This document shows, piece by piece, positions 11,390-23,000 of a stretch of DNA of 64,000 nucleotides. Source of the stretch: Amaurobius ferox (lineage: Eukaryota; Arthropoda; Arachnida; Araneae; Amaurobiidae); assembly GCA_951213105.1 (NCBI GenBank), contig OX578146.1, positions 107,578,697-107,642,696 of the forward strand, in the 5' to 3' direction. A model generated the notes under the pieces. That model searched no databases. It saw nothing but the letters and a program-made list of their open reading frames with translations, and was not told where the DNA came from. Position numbers and translations under genes: made by a program. The stretch's first letter is position 1. Each line of letters begins with the position of its first letter.

Positions 11390-12345
11390 TTAAACACTTT
11401 ACAACATAGTTGAAAAGTGTTTATGACTTTGTTCATTCTGTCTGTCTGTCTATTCGTTCGCACGATAACTGCCGTAAAACTGACTTTATCAAAATGAAAT
11501 TTTAGTATGTTGTTGAGATGGCCAGTAGGACATATGGGAATGTAAATTAATAATATCACCCAATTAGTTTTGGATTGAACGCAGGTTAAAAAAATGAAAT
11601 ACATTGAACCCTATGGGACCTAATTTTTCAATTATATTTCAAGCGAAGTTAAAATTAACAAATTGCTTCGAAAATTTTAGGAAATATTCAAATTATACCA
11701 TAAAATATACAAAATAAATTTCAGTAAAATATGTTCGTTTGGTTTTAAAATAAAAATGAAAATAATAATTACACCCATATTATATGAAGAGATCACGCGA
11801 CCCACTTCAAAATAAAATATGGCATCCATCTTTTTCCCAGAGTAAAAATCGTAATTTTTAAAGTTCTTTTATATATATATTTAGTGTTGCATCCGTTCAA
11901 AACCACTTTATTTTTGCGTATTTTCTGTGCATCTATATTCTGCGCCAACGCATTTACAATATTTTCTAGTTAAAATGATCATCAAACTTCGATTATCCAA
12001 GTGATTGTAAGATGAGTTGTATAAGAATTACTGAATTTTTTTCACGCAAAATCATTTAATTCTGGAGTTTGAAATAAAACTGATATGAATGAAATATTCA
12101 CTGCTTTCACAAAGAGAGCCAGACATTTTATATTTCGATGATGTCATTTGAATAAAGTTATTTTTTTGAAAAAAAAGTTATTTTGAGTTTAAAGTTATTT
12201 TGTTTGAAGTTAAAATAAATTATTGTAGTTCTGTGATAATTAAACAAATATCGCCGCTGAATGTATCGCATTTCAGAGATGTTTAAATAAAATTACATTG
12301 CAGTTGGAAAGTGTTTCATAATTAATGCTTTATGTATGATTGATC
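11390..12345 (+). mobile_element. Dispersed element family X, copy
   Basis: A nearly full-length X copy running from AAACACTTTACAACATAG, through CCAATTAGTTTTGGATTGAA and 'gagatcacgcgacccacttc', to GTTGGAAAGTGTTTC and ATGTATGATTGATC. It separates the Penelope-like endonuclease remnant from the hammerhead-like motif at 12462, so it may have inserted into that element's 3' region. It is noncoding. Confidence 0.75.
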
Positions 12346-12461
12346 GTTCTTGTTTCTTCTCCCGCCGTGGGTACCACCAGCCTTTCCTTAATTCAGTTAC
12401 GTTTGTTGTTCGTGCATCAGTACCTGATCTTTCTGTCACGAGTGAAGGTCGCGCTACTTGT

Positions 12462-12508
12462 GTGTCCTGACGAAGAAGGCTTTTTTTGCCTTCGAAACCG
12501 GTCGATAC
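12462..12508 (+). ncRNA. Hammerhead-ribozyme-like motif
   Basis: The order of parts matches a hammerhead self-cleaving RNA. GTGTC (12462-12466) can pair with GATAC (12504-12508) as helix I, with one G-U pair. Then come CTGACGA (12467-12473), a perfect 6-bp helix II GAAGGC/GCCTTC (12475-12480/12488-12493) with a T7 loop, GAAA (12494-12497), and a minimal helix III CC/GG followed by TC, placing the cleavage site after C12503. One extra A (12474) lies between the CTGACGA core and helix II. Helix III has no loop and would need dimer formation. Such motifs are known in Penelope-like elements, and a Penelope remnant lies 1.5 kb upstream. Activity is unproven and the extra A may abolish it. Confidence 0.5.
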
Positions 12509-12624
12509 TTATAATTTTGTGTTGTATAATGCTTTTAACGAAATTATTTTAGTTGTATTGCTTTAGCAGCAGTTTGAGCTGTACGTAATAAATAATATTC
12601 ATACGTATTCAAATTTATTTTATA

Positions 12625-13262
12625 TTTCAATTTTTACTTTACCTGCAATATATCGTAATGTACAGGAAAAGTATTGGAATCATGTCGAAAATCGCAACTC
12701 AGTTTTTGACTGATCTACATGTTTTGGACCTCTAAAATACGAAAAAACTATTTTTAGCGTGGTGTATCTGTCTGTACAATGTATATACCCACTATAACTC
12801 AAGGACTAATGGACCAAATGTCATAAAATCTTATAGATAAGTCGTTTGTGCGAGACTCTGGTGTGGATTAAATTTTGGTATGATTCGGAGAAAAAGAACC
12901 TGCCGTTTTTGCGAAATGGCCCGCAAAAAATCGTCAAAATTTAAAATAAAAGACTATACTTATGCTCAAATGTATCAATTAAATGCTTGTTTTATACGTA
13001 ACTTTTTGCGATGAAATGAATAAGACCAACCCCATTACCTTATAACTAGCCGTTCCCGAGATGTTTTTGTTTTTCGTATTTTTGCTACGCCGGTTTTTGA
13101 ATACGTCCAGTTACCAAATGAAAGCGAAAATTGATATAAAAGTGCAATAATTATACGTATTATTTTGTTCAATGACACTCATTTTAATAAATTTAAGAAA
13201 ATTAATTTAAGTCTGTAGCAAAAGTCATGTGTTGTTCACATCAGATTTTTTTTTCCATATAC
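12625..13262 (+). repeat. Dispersed repeat family Y, copy 3
   Basis: It starts TTTTTACTTTACCTGCAATA with 'atcatgtcgaaaatcg', follows with the 'gataagtcgtttgtgcgaga' and AAATGGCCCGCAAAAAATCG blocks, and ends at 'tgttcacatcagattttt'. There is no 66-bp expansion in this copy. Confidence 0.6.
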
Positions 13263-14014
13263 GAGTATATAGCCAGTTCTACAATTAGATAAAATACTGA
13301 TGATTTCTACCCATAATTAATGATCTTCTATTTAAAAATAATCAAAAATATATATACTTATACACTACGCCTTACAGCTGCTCCAAATAAGAACGTTACT
13401 AACACTAGTGACACCTAGATATAATTCTCAAAGCATTATGGTATTTTCGGGTTTTTCGTACATAGGAGTTCTACTTCCTTCTCGCTAACTCCGTGGTATA
13501 TAATAATAACAGATATCAAACGAATGTATGCAATTCATTCGTGTGACAGATCTGTTGCCAACTTGAAAAAGGATCACAAAGAATGTTAAAAAGAAAAATA
13601 TCAAGAAAAGTATCAATCTAATAACTTTTGAACGGTCATAAAAATATGTAGATACACTACGTGACAGTGAAAATGAGACACCAAGAAGAAGTGGGCAGAA
13701 AAATATGCAAATTGTAGGGTAGACGCAGCCCACCGAGTTATGTAAATGATGCGAAACGCGCAGCTGTCCCGCGCAAGTTGAGTGAGATATAAGGGGAGGA
13801 ACTTGCAGAATCGGCAATAGTTGCGCCGCTCTGTCTGCCAAGGAAATCATTTTGCAATTTTTCTTGTCTCAGAGGAAACGTGTAGTAGCGAAAAATGCCA
13901 GTCCGCCGCCAACCGAGGCAGTTCCAGCAGACAGACTATTGCACGAGGGGTATGGTGATCGAAATCAGAAGAGCAGGTTGGTCCATACGTCAAACCTCAG
14001 CGGACAGCCACTTA

Positions 14015-16258
14015 AGGCCCTATCACATTCAACAACTTTTGGAACAACCAACTATTTCGGACAACTTTTTCCCCAATTTTTCGGTGAAAAAGTTGGCGAT
14101 AGGGTTATTGACAGTTTGAAGAAGTTGTGCTAAATGACAAAACTATGGCAGTATGTTTATCGCCTTTTGGCGACAACTATACATTTGTACTTTTCGGCAG
14201 GCAGCGCGTTCTCGCTTCGACTCCGGCAATAAAACAAGACTTTTACTTAGTACTTCCTTTTGTAACCTTTATTACTTTGTAATTATGACTAAATTGTTAT
14301 CAGCTGCGGGGAAAAATCAAATATGCTTTGGCATAATTACGCTAGGATTATTCCTGCTTAAGAAGAAGAAACAAAGTAAACCGAGAAAGATGTGGACAAA
14401 ATCTATTGTAAATTTTTGATTTGCTCTTTTTTATATGGATTACTTCAGATATCATAAGCTTAAACAGATGAATGAACATTAAAGAATATTTGGATTTGTC
14501 ACACATCCGTATAAAAAAGCAAATAAATATTTGTTGAAAAATATTCACTCTATTTTAAGATACAAAATTAGTTTAAAAAACGATATAGCCGATATTGAAT
14601 GAAATGAAACAAAGAAAAAGAAAAAGTAAAAAGTATTTAAATTCAAGAATGCCGTTATTAAAATATCATGTCTTAAACAAATTTAAGTTCATTACCATTT
14701 TATACTTGATTTTAAAGGTTTTCAAATACGTATCTATATTAAATATCCGAAGATGTTCTTTGCTCATTTGTAACGTTTAAAATATTTCTCATTAAAGTAA
14801 ACTTTTAAAAATTATTTTATCTACATTTATATTTATTGAGTAATTATGTTTTAAAATAGATTTAAATGTACATTCCATCTATAGCTGGTATAAAGTATAC
14901 TTCAAGATGTTTTTCAAAGTAACTTCGAAATAATTTTTTATAAGCATTCAAATTTAAAAATAATTTACTGATATAAGGTTATTTTGTATATAAAACGTAA
15001 AATAATTTAAAACAAAAAAAAAATTGCAGATTATTAAAGAAAAACTATATTTGAATATTTTAGTAACAGATGGCAGCACTTGTAAAATTTAAAATTCGCA
15101 TGGATTCGAACCAGAGGCTAGTCGTTTGCTGAGCTGATTCTTTACCACCCAAGCCAAAACTTCACATTTGAAATGTACTAACAAATTATATCATGCAATG
15201 CATTTAGTGTTATTTTAGAGTACTATTTTGAAGAGTAAACAGAATAAGTTTTCAAGTTGTTTTAGTATTGCAATAGAAGAAAAAAAAATTGTCTATGAAG
15301 AACATACATGAAAATTCATTTTCTAAATTCGGTCTGATGTTTTTTTTAACGATTCGAGAAAGAGAACATAATTGTATTCGTTAAAACGAGGAAATTGCCA
15401 TAGTGTAGTAAATATTCTAAAACAATTTAAATTAGGATCCTTTGTGTTTTGTGATGGAATCACTTTAGTACGTATATATCGCCAAAGCAAACTCGCGTAC
15501 GCTCTTGTTTAAATTCACAGAAAGGCGGATTTTCTGAAATGCGGTAATACTGTAAACTAGCAAGCCGCTGGTAAATATAAATTTGAATCAGAAGAGACCA
15601 AAGAAATTATATTAGTAATAATATCTTAATTTTTATTATATAATATTTCATGTATATAAAATCGCTTTGGAAGAGATGGTTCGTAAAGATGATATTTTCT
15701 CGTACGCATGTTTCTTCAAATTCTTTTTTAAATACAGTGGATCTTTTAGATTCCACAAAAATGATTTTTCACGTATTGATTCAATTAACTCCATTTTTAT
15801 CTCGCAAGACTACTTTTCTTCGATTTCGAGACGACTTCCATTGACATCCACCTTTATGACACAGAAATATTATAAATACTTAACAAAATTCTAAATCTAA
15901 ACTAAAATAATACTTCGCGCTGCCTGGTTATTATATCAATATAATCTATCTGTTATTATATTCTATCTGTTCGCGCTCCACAGATTCAAACTTGCGCGAG
16001 GATTTCACGCCAAACCAGAATGTAGTAGAATCTGCGCCAACCTTTCTAAACACGTGATTCCTCCGCTACTCATCTGTGATTGGCTGGTTTGTGAAAAATT
16101 GTTCCAAACGAACAACTTTTTCTATACTCGTCAGATAAAGTTGTCCCAATTTTTTTACCTCATTTCACACGATTTTTCCCCCAACTCGGCGTAAAAATTG
16201 TTCGAAAAGTTGGTTGTCCGAAAAATTGCCGGAAAAGTTGTTGAGTGTGATAGGGGTT
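14015..16258. mobile_element. TTA-flanked element inserted in the Tc1 transposase
   Basis: The ends are inverted repeats: left AGGCCCTATCACATTCAACA and right (minus strand) AACCCCTATCACACTCAACA, both continuing ACTTTT, with several internal CAACTTTT-type motifs. TTA flanks both ends (14012-14014, 16259-16261), and removing the 2,244 bp rejoins the transposase sequence of the host element. No transposase is visible inside, so it is non-autonomous. A 3-bp TTA duplication recalls PIF/Harbinger elements, but the termini do not let me assign a superfamily. Confidence 0.8.
15102..15160 (-). pseudogene. Degenerate tRNA-like sequence
   Basis: The minus strand has an A-box-like stretch (TGGCTTGGGTGGTAAAG) followed about 30 nt later by an excellent B box (GGTTCGAATCC), with a possible 4-bp D stem. 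Acceptor and anticodon stems do not pair well, so it is not a working tRNA gene. It is more likely a tRNA-derived SINE head or tRNA pseudogene carried within the TTA-flanked element. Confidence 0.5.
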
Positions 16259-17299
16259 TTACACGCGTCCACGATGCACCGGGTGTGACGAGGATGGTTG
16301 GAACAAGGGAATGTGGCACGTTTGAGGGGTGCCGGTAAGGCCAGAACGACGTCTGCACGCGTGGACCGAAGCATCCGCTGGCAAGCGTTGGCGGTTTCGT
16401 CCCCTTTTGTAGCATGTGCAGGACACCCTTGATGCTCCCATATCGACCAGGACCACTATCCGCTGATTGGTCACCGGCAACTTGCACTCATGGCGCCCGT
16501 TAAGAAGACTGCCATTGACCCAACAGCACAGACGCCTCCGTTTGCAATGGTCTCGTGATAGAGGCACGTGAACGGCGGAATGGCACAGGGCCGTGTTCTA
16601 AGACGAGTCACACTTCTGTTTTAGCAATGACAGTCGCCGTGTACAAGTCTGGCGCCGAAGTGGTGACAGGTCCAATCCAGCCGCATCTGTGGAACGCCAC
16701 ACCTGTGGAGCGGCATCATGGTTTGGGGTGCCATCGCCTACGATAGCAGGTCACCTCTGGTCCGTATTGAGGGCATTATGACGGCCCAACGCTACGTGGA
16801 TGGCGTGCTGCGGCAGGTAACACTACCCTTCCTTCAGGGGGTGCCCAATATCATTTACCAACAGGATAACGCCCGACCACACCCGGCACGCATCAATCAA
16901 CATGTCCTGCAAGGTACCCAGATGCTTTCCTGGCCACCAATCTCCCCTGGTCTCTCCCCAATCGAACACGTCTGGGACGTGATTAGACGTCGCTTGAGTG
17001 CGCTGCCACCGCCGCGTTTAGAAGACGAATTCTGACAAATGGTTGACAGGGAATGGGCAGCCATCCCTCAGGACACCATTCGCATACTCATTGATTGTGT
17101 ACCTAGACGTGTTACTGCCTGTATCGCAGCCTGCGGTGGGCTTACAACCTACTGATAACGGTGTTATGGCTCAGTGTATAGGTGTATCATGTTGCAATAA
17201 ACATCACTTATTGTTCGTTGCTGTCTCTCTCTCTGTTTGCCGATTTTCATTACTTTCTGCCCACTCCTTGGTGTCTCATTTTTACTGTCACGTAGTGTA

Positions 17300-18320
17300 T
17301 TTTTCATTCTCATACTGATTTTACAACATGCGAATCTAAACAATATGCGAAAGTAGAGTGTATGAGAGATGTGTGTGTCCTTACACTCCACATATTTTCA
17401 AATGTTTTATATCTTTATTTCATAGCCTGCGGCCAAATCATTCCAATTTAGTCATCTGCGAACAAAATCACAGCGAAGCCTCTAGTTGCAGTCCAAGGAC
17501 AACACAATGCAATTACACATTGCAAATTTATTCCGAAGACATTTGAAATATATTGTTCTCCCACGAAACAATTTGGTCCTCCACACATTCAACGCTGGGA
17601 ACATAAACGTTCCATTTACACAAAGCAATAACGTCTTCAAACAGTTCGTGATGGTTTCCCAAAGCTTTGTCTTCATGCAAAGTACCTTTTCAAATTTTCC
17701 AACTGTTTTCTACGATGAAATAAATGCTCGCGCGTTTTACCTTTTTAGAATATGGATGACAAAAGGGAAGGATATTGCATTCAAATTAATTTATTACTTT
17801 ACTTTTGCACTGAGAATGTTTAAAATAAATGTTCTATACGAAGGACGCTTATATTGGCTATTGTCTTAATATTGAAAAAGACAGGAATTTAAAAATGGCT
17901 AAAATAATTTGTATCTAAAATTTAAATTTTCGGCCTTGGTTTTGATATATTGCTTGTTTTGTGTCGACTAAATTGTTTTGCTATTTGTGATTTAAAAATA
18001 ATAATAATAATAATAATAATAATTTTGTCAATTACAAATATGACTTGGCGAAATTTTTTTGCGATTATTATTTGTGCTGATGTCTACATTAAGAATGCCT
18101 GCATTAATGATATCTATATTTTAATAAGTTTGGGGCATCGTTAAAAATTCGTATATTGAAATTCCTTATTATCGTCTAACGTTTAAAAATTACATCTGAG
18201 GTCACCATTTTTCACTTTTTCTCGCAAACATATTTTGCATCTATAATGCTCACAGTGTAAAATGCAGCGCAAATAAGGATAACATACGTAAATATTGCAA
18301 ATTATTTTGATTTTCTTTAT
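17300..18320. other. No recognisable gene; AAT microsatellite
   Basis: It contains an (AAT)n run at about 17997-18022. A 127-codon forward frame at 17486-17869 shows no domain I recognise and no supporting context. Confidence 0.4.
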
Positions 18321-18618
18321 CAGTGCAGCAAGTCTGGGCCTGAACTCCCAAATAAGCGCAAAACTATGTCGGCCAAACTGGAAATGACAAAACGACAGAG
18401 TTCGGTATAGTAGCGCAACCTAGTGTGACGAAAAGAAAACAAAACGAGACAAATTGAAAAAAGCTGGAAAATATAAACATGAGAAGAGAACAAGAAAAAT
18501 AAAACTCGTTTTATTTCCTATATTTATCACACTACTATAACCGAACTCTGTCGTTTTGCCATTTTCAACATAGTGATGTTCGTTCTTTTCAACGATCAAA
18601 TCCAGACTTGTTACACTG
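18321..18618. repeat. Foldback (nested inverted repeat) sequence
   Basis: Outer arms are CAGTGCAGCAAGTCTGG (from 18321) and CCAGACTTGTTACACTG (18602-18618). Inner arms at 18382-18413 and 18530-18564 share ACGACAGAGTTCGG and its complement. The whole could fold into one interrupted hairpin, as miniature inverted-repeat elements do. It is noncoding and no clear target duplication was found. Confidence 0.6.
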
Positions 18619-18685
18619 AGGAAGGAAATCTAATAGATTTCCGAAATGTTTGATCATTTACCTTTATTTGCGCTGAATTTTATGT

Positions 18686-19071
18686 TGTTGTTGAGACCCA
18701 GGCCGTCCGACCTACCAGAAGAGTGTAAGATAACTGTTTGGACGGCCGGGAAGTGCCACCCAATTTAGACCGGAACCCAGTGGGGGAGGCATCCACAGGG
18801 ACCGTATCCTCCTTCCCCTACCACCAACCTCTCGGAAGGACTTACGGACCCACAATTTTAACGTGATCGTATTCCGCATGAACACGGGGGCAGTTGTGGC
18901 AGCGTGCAAATCCAGCGCGCAAACCACCGGGCTACCACGCCCGAAATGTGCCAACAGCACGCGGTGTTCCCAGATGGTCACCCACCCAAGTACTAACCGC
19001 GCCCGATGCTGCTTGACTTCGGTGATCTAACGAGAACCGATGTTTTCAGCACGATAGGGCCGTTGGCTTGC
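18686..19071 (-). mobile_element. 5S-rRNA-headed SINE, full-length copy
   Basis: A 386-bp retroposon with a perfect 9-bp target duplication ATTTTATGT (18677-18685 and 19072-19080). On the minus strand it comprises a complete 5S rRNA-like head (19067-18950), a GC-rich segment with a tRNA-type A-box-like motif (TAGCCCGGTGG at 18934-18924), a unique body ending 'cggacggcctgggtctc', and a CAACAACA tail. 5S-headed SINEs are known (the SINE3 class, with 5S/tRNA chimaeras described in vertebrates). Its transcription would start from the internal 5S promoter. Two truncated relatives lie at 8628-8918 and 50871-50934. No protein is encoded; a LINE partner would be needed. Confidence 0.92.
18950..19067 (-). 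pseudogene. 5S rRNA-derived sequence (SINE head)
   Basis: 118 nt match the layout of animal 5S rRNA: a GCCAACGGCC start, CGGTTCTCGT, the internal A-box region AAGCAGCATCGGGC (19014-19001), GCGGTTAGTACTTGG, the box C region GGGTGGGTGACC (18988-18977), and an end in CGTGCTGTTGGC. It differs at several sites from typical 5S (for example CCTATCGTGC where a CATACCACGC-like sequence is usual). There is no T-run terminator; the sequence runs straight into the SINE body. It is therefore the promoter-bearing head of a SINE and not a ribosomal gene. Confidence 0.9.
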
Positions 19072-19552
19072 ATTTTATGTCGTGAACTAGTTCATTATTG
19101 ACTGGACGCAAAGTCATGTGCGTTACTTATATTTTGCCTATTTATTGGTGGTGGATGCAATAGAATGAGCAAACGCTAAATAAAAAGAGAAAAACAAACT
19201 ATAAAATATCATAACAATCTAAAGATGACAAAAAAAAAAGTAACTTGAAAATATTCTTTTGAATTTGAAAATTTATAGAAAAAAATATATTTTTTCTAAT
19301 AAAATTTGGCGACTGAAATTCTCTAAATGATCAAAGGATGGTTATTTGACGAAAGGCAAGACCATGCGGCATTGAATAGTCAAAATATCACAAGATCCAG
19401 AAAGACCCATGCAATATGCCTGAATCTTGGAAATCTCATTAATATTGAGTTAAAAAAGCTAATTTTTACATTCTCATACTATTAAATAGAGAAAGCATGC
19501 TCTTTTGAACATTTTGAGATTTTGACAGATAAGCACATTTTAAAACCTTCTG

Positions 19553-19588
19553 AACTTTTCAAGAGTGTTTAAACACTCTTGAAAAGTT
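19553..19588. repeat. 36-bp perfect palindrome
   Basis: AACTTTTCAAGAGTGTTT is followed immediately by its exact reverse complement, with no spacer. Confidence 0.95.
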
Positions 19589-19739
19589 ACAAGTGAATGT
19601 TATTTTACCCCTAATTTTTTTATTTTCACTCAAAATATCTGTGAAACTATAAAAGATAGATATAAATAGTAAACTAAAGTTTTATGTTATAAACTGTTAT
19701 TCACGCAAGCCCATTTCGGCTCCATCAGACTGGATCCAC

Positions 19740-20050
19740 CCCTGATTTTTTTTTTTCCCTATTGCGTTTAGATTGTTGAAACAAGATAAAAATGGAAGGG
19801 ATTCATCTGTTGCTCCAAACTTCCTATTTTTTACGAGTTTATTTACAAACGGGACCAAGATGTTTTGCTCTTCAGATTTATCTGTGAAGATAGTTTTGCA
19901 TAACGAGAACATATATTCTTATTATTATTCGTTTTACAGAAATTAAAGTAAATATCCTGAAGATAATTTTTTGAAGAACAATTTCTTTTACAATATTGCC
20001 CGAATTTCTACATATTTTAACCCGCGAGCAACGTCGGGTATATATGCTAG
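19740..20050 (+). mobile_element. Helitron 3' end
   Basis: The segment ends with a short hairpin (ACCCG...CGGGT at 20020-20039) followed 8-10 nt later by CTAG (20047-20050) and then T, the usual 3' terminus of a Helitron. Internal text (TTGTTGAAACA, 'acaaacgggaccaagatgtt') is related to the complete Helitron at 38853-39750. I could not locate a clear 5' TC end, so the start given is only where similarity becomes visible. Confidence 0.65.
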
Positions 20051-20051
20051 T

Positions 20052-23000
20052 AATATATAAAACAAATCAGCCAAATGCATATAATTCATCGGTTTCACTA
20101 AGCTGTTGCCAACTTGAAAATAAACTTTTGAAAATTTTGGTAAAAAAAACTTGGAATGTAAGATCATAAAAAGTATTTTTTTATTTCCATTCTGATATTA
20201 ATTGATATATAAAGTGAACCTATATAACATATTAAACGTGAATATATGAGAAAGTTGAGTGCAGCCTTATATATGTCATTGTTTACTCACAACATCCATC
20301 AAAATTTGTACATGTTAAACACATAAGGTTATTCTAACATATATACATTTCAATAATTCATCTTCTGGTACTCCGGAGATGAATGAATCCCTATCGTGAA
20401 TGAATCGCACACTCATGAATGAATCACCTGTCTGCCCTGTCACAACGGTAGTCGGCTAAGTTAACAAAACGAATGGACCGTCGACAACAAAACGAAAAAA
20501 GACATTAAATTTGCGACTGCAGTATTATCAGATCCGGAACAAAGCCTGATTTGGTCATAATGCATCCCCCTTACAAGGAAAAGATATTTTTTCGAATTCA
20601 TCAACTCTTTTAAGACGGTGACGTGAACAGATGTTAGTTCTTTATTTCGTTGGAATGAGGAGGATATTAAGGGGAACTTACAAGGAAAGATTTTATTTCT
20701 GGCAATTCGAAAACTGTTGCCATCGTAGTGTTTGTAATTTATTTCTTATCGAAATTATTTCGTAGTTAATGGGGTGAGAAGAAGTGTTTTCAACAATAAA
20801 TATCCGATGTGAGCAGCGCATGATTTTCCATACGCACTCAAACTCAATTCATTATGCATTACATGACATGAATTCTCTAATAATCTCAAATTGTTAGAAA
20901 ATAATAATCTGCACAAAATAACACATAGAACAGAGCATATGAAATGTACATAAATTCTGATACAAAACGACGCTGCCTGCAGTGCCTAACTTGCAGTGTA
21001 ATGTGATCATGCGTCTGTAAGCAAAAGCAAATCTAACTGGTACCTATCAAGTTTAATTGGTGGTTAAATACAATAATAGTCTTCTGCAAAATGTCCTCCT
21101 TTTTTGAATGTTTGTTTACTCTTTCCTAAGAATTTTCTTTCAAAATGTTCCTACACTTCTGTTGAAACATCAATATGAGCTTTAATGAAATCCCCCCCCC
21201 CCGCCCCAAGGCATTGAAAACATTATAGATCAATAGAGATTTGCAGTCAAAAATTGATTAAACATTAAAAAAAAATTCCCATAATATATGTTGATTGGTA
21301 AATTTAATTATTCCTATATAAGTAAATCCAAGAGTTATATCAGGCGGTCCAGTAAAGCTGTGATGGAGCTGGATTGAGCTGAGCTATGTTAGGTAAATTT
21401 GTGTGGCTTACTGAAGTAAAACTAGAAATTCACCAACACTCGCTTCCTCCAAAAACAAAGCGCGTAAATATGGAAAATTAGTTCCATCGATCGCTGTAGC
21501 TACAAAATGTTATTTCAGGCGGTATTCTCAGAAAATTGTGATATCTTTTACTTCCCTTATGAAGGTAGTAAAAAGATAAGAGTTGCTACCGCATGCATTC
21601 TCCAGGTATCTTTATAGTGATCCCCTGTCACATCAAGTAACGAATTTTTTTTCCAAAAGCAGCAGCCGATCAAGGAACAGAGCAGGGATTTAACAACGCG
21701 CCATTTTGTGACGGCAATTACCATCCTCGCCAACGCTTGATTAAGCACCAAAACCTCCCCTCAAAGTACACTTTGCAAGGAGCGGGAAATTGTCAACTCT
21801 TTGAGGACCAGCGAAATGACCAGGTGTTCCCCTTTTATGGTTGTTCCGAAAAGGGTAACCTTTATTGGAAGGGACAACAGGGTAATGCCGGATACAAGAT
21901 TACTGTCATAAATCGTTCTCCATATTAGCAGGACCTCCCCTAAAGGTGAGTCCGGCCTCTTGTTGGTACAGGGAAGGGTTATTGGACGGATTAGGGTTTG
22001 CCGGATAATCAAGATGTGGTCGCCAGGGAGGGGTGGTGGGGAAGTTTATAGGATTAGGCAAGTCGTCTGACGAATAAGGGCCATTGTTCGTTCAATTAAC
22101 AGAGAAAGGTTGAAGTGTTGATACAATATCCAACTATGCCAGATGTTTGGAAGTGTGAATTTCTTGGAAAGTTAAAGTTGCTATAAGAAACCACTAAACA
22201 TAAAGAAAATTTAAGTTTATGGGTGGTGATAGTTTACAGTTTGTTCCTGGTAAATTAAAAGTTTCTTTGAAAACTCCTTCTGGGAAGTTACCCGTGAATT
22301 ATTTGGTTTACTGAGAAGATGATCATATGCAGTGTCTTTTTTAGTTAATTTCAGTGGAGCATGCCCGTGTGATATCCAAAACATTTATTTCGATTTCCCT
22401 CACAAAATTGGATACTGTGGTTCAATTTACCAGTCTAAAATCATTAAACATTTCTCAGTTACCGGTTAGTTATCAAAGGGGATTTTGAATACGGGGTGCG
22501 ACCTCCAGGGAAGTTGCCAGAATTTTTAGAACCCAACTGGTAAATGACAGATCTGATAGTTAGACTTTTTACTTTTAGAATACGTAGTCCATCTGTTACA
22601 CTGTTCGCACTGCAATTCTTCATATTCTGAATTCGTGATCCCAGTGGTATATAGGGCGCACTGTAGAATGACAGCAAATGCGGTAATAAATCGAATGTTT
22701 TAAAGAGTTAGTTGACTCGGCGCCAAATATTGACAGGAACTACAGAAATGCCTGTTTGAATTCGCCAGGTATCTAGCTTTTGAATAGAATATTCACAATG
22801 GTTGGTTGCAAATCAAATGAACCATTTTCAAACTTATCACAACTTCTGTCATAACACGTGTTAAAAACTTTCGAACAGGAAAATGAAATTAATACCATCA
22901 CGTATAAAATCTATAAAGAAGGTTAATATTTAAGTTTAGGAAAACTGTATTGCTTGTTTGGAATTTAGCAGCCCACCACGACAAAGTAAATATGAAGATT

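Larger units (their letters stand above)
13895..17156 (+). pseudogene. Tc1-like transposase, interrupted and frameshifted
   Basis: The first part (13895-14014) starts MPVRRQPRQFQQTDYCTRGM and has the helix-turn-helix text IRRAGWSIRQTSADSHL. It is cut by a DNA element and resumes at 16262. The catalytic domain is readable in pieces: DESHFCFSNDSRRV (first Asp codon at 16602), then VWGAIAYDS, QQDNARPHPARI (second Asp at 16865) and SPGLSPIEHVWDVI (Glu at 16964), ending CVPRRV...ACGGLTTY before the stop near 17154. Thirty-two residues separate the last Asp and Glu. All three catalytic residues survive, but several frameshifts and stops, and the insertion, make it inactive. Confidence 0.85.
13655..17297 (+). 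mobile_element. Tc1-like transposon with both inverted repeats
   Basis: The left end CACTACGTGACAGTGAAAAT (from 13655) and the right end, which reads the same on the minus strand (CACTACGTGACAGTAAAAAT, ending 17297), form matching terminal inverted repeats. They extend through TGAGACACCAAG and a GTGGGCAGAAA block. TA lies immediately outside both ends (13653-13654 and 17298-17299), the expected Tc1/mariner target duplication. The element is 3.6 kb only because a 2.24-kb element (14015-16258) is inserted within its transposase gene. Without it the length is about 1.4 kb, normal for Tc1. Confidence 0.92.

Noticed and set aside
18950..19067. Functional 5S rRNA gene
   Set aside because: It runs without a terminator into the SINE body, has substitutions, and the whole 386 bp is bounded by a target duplication.
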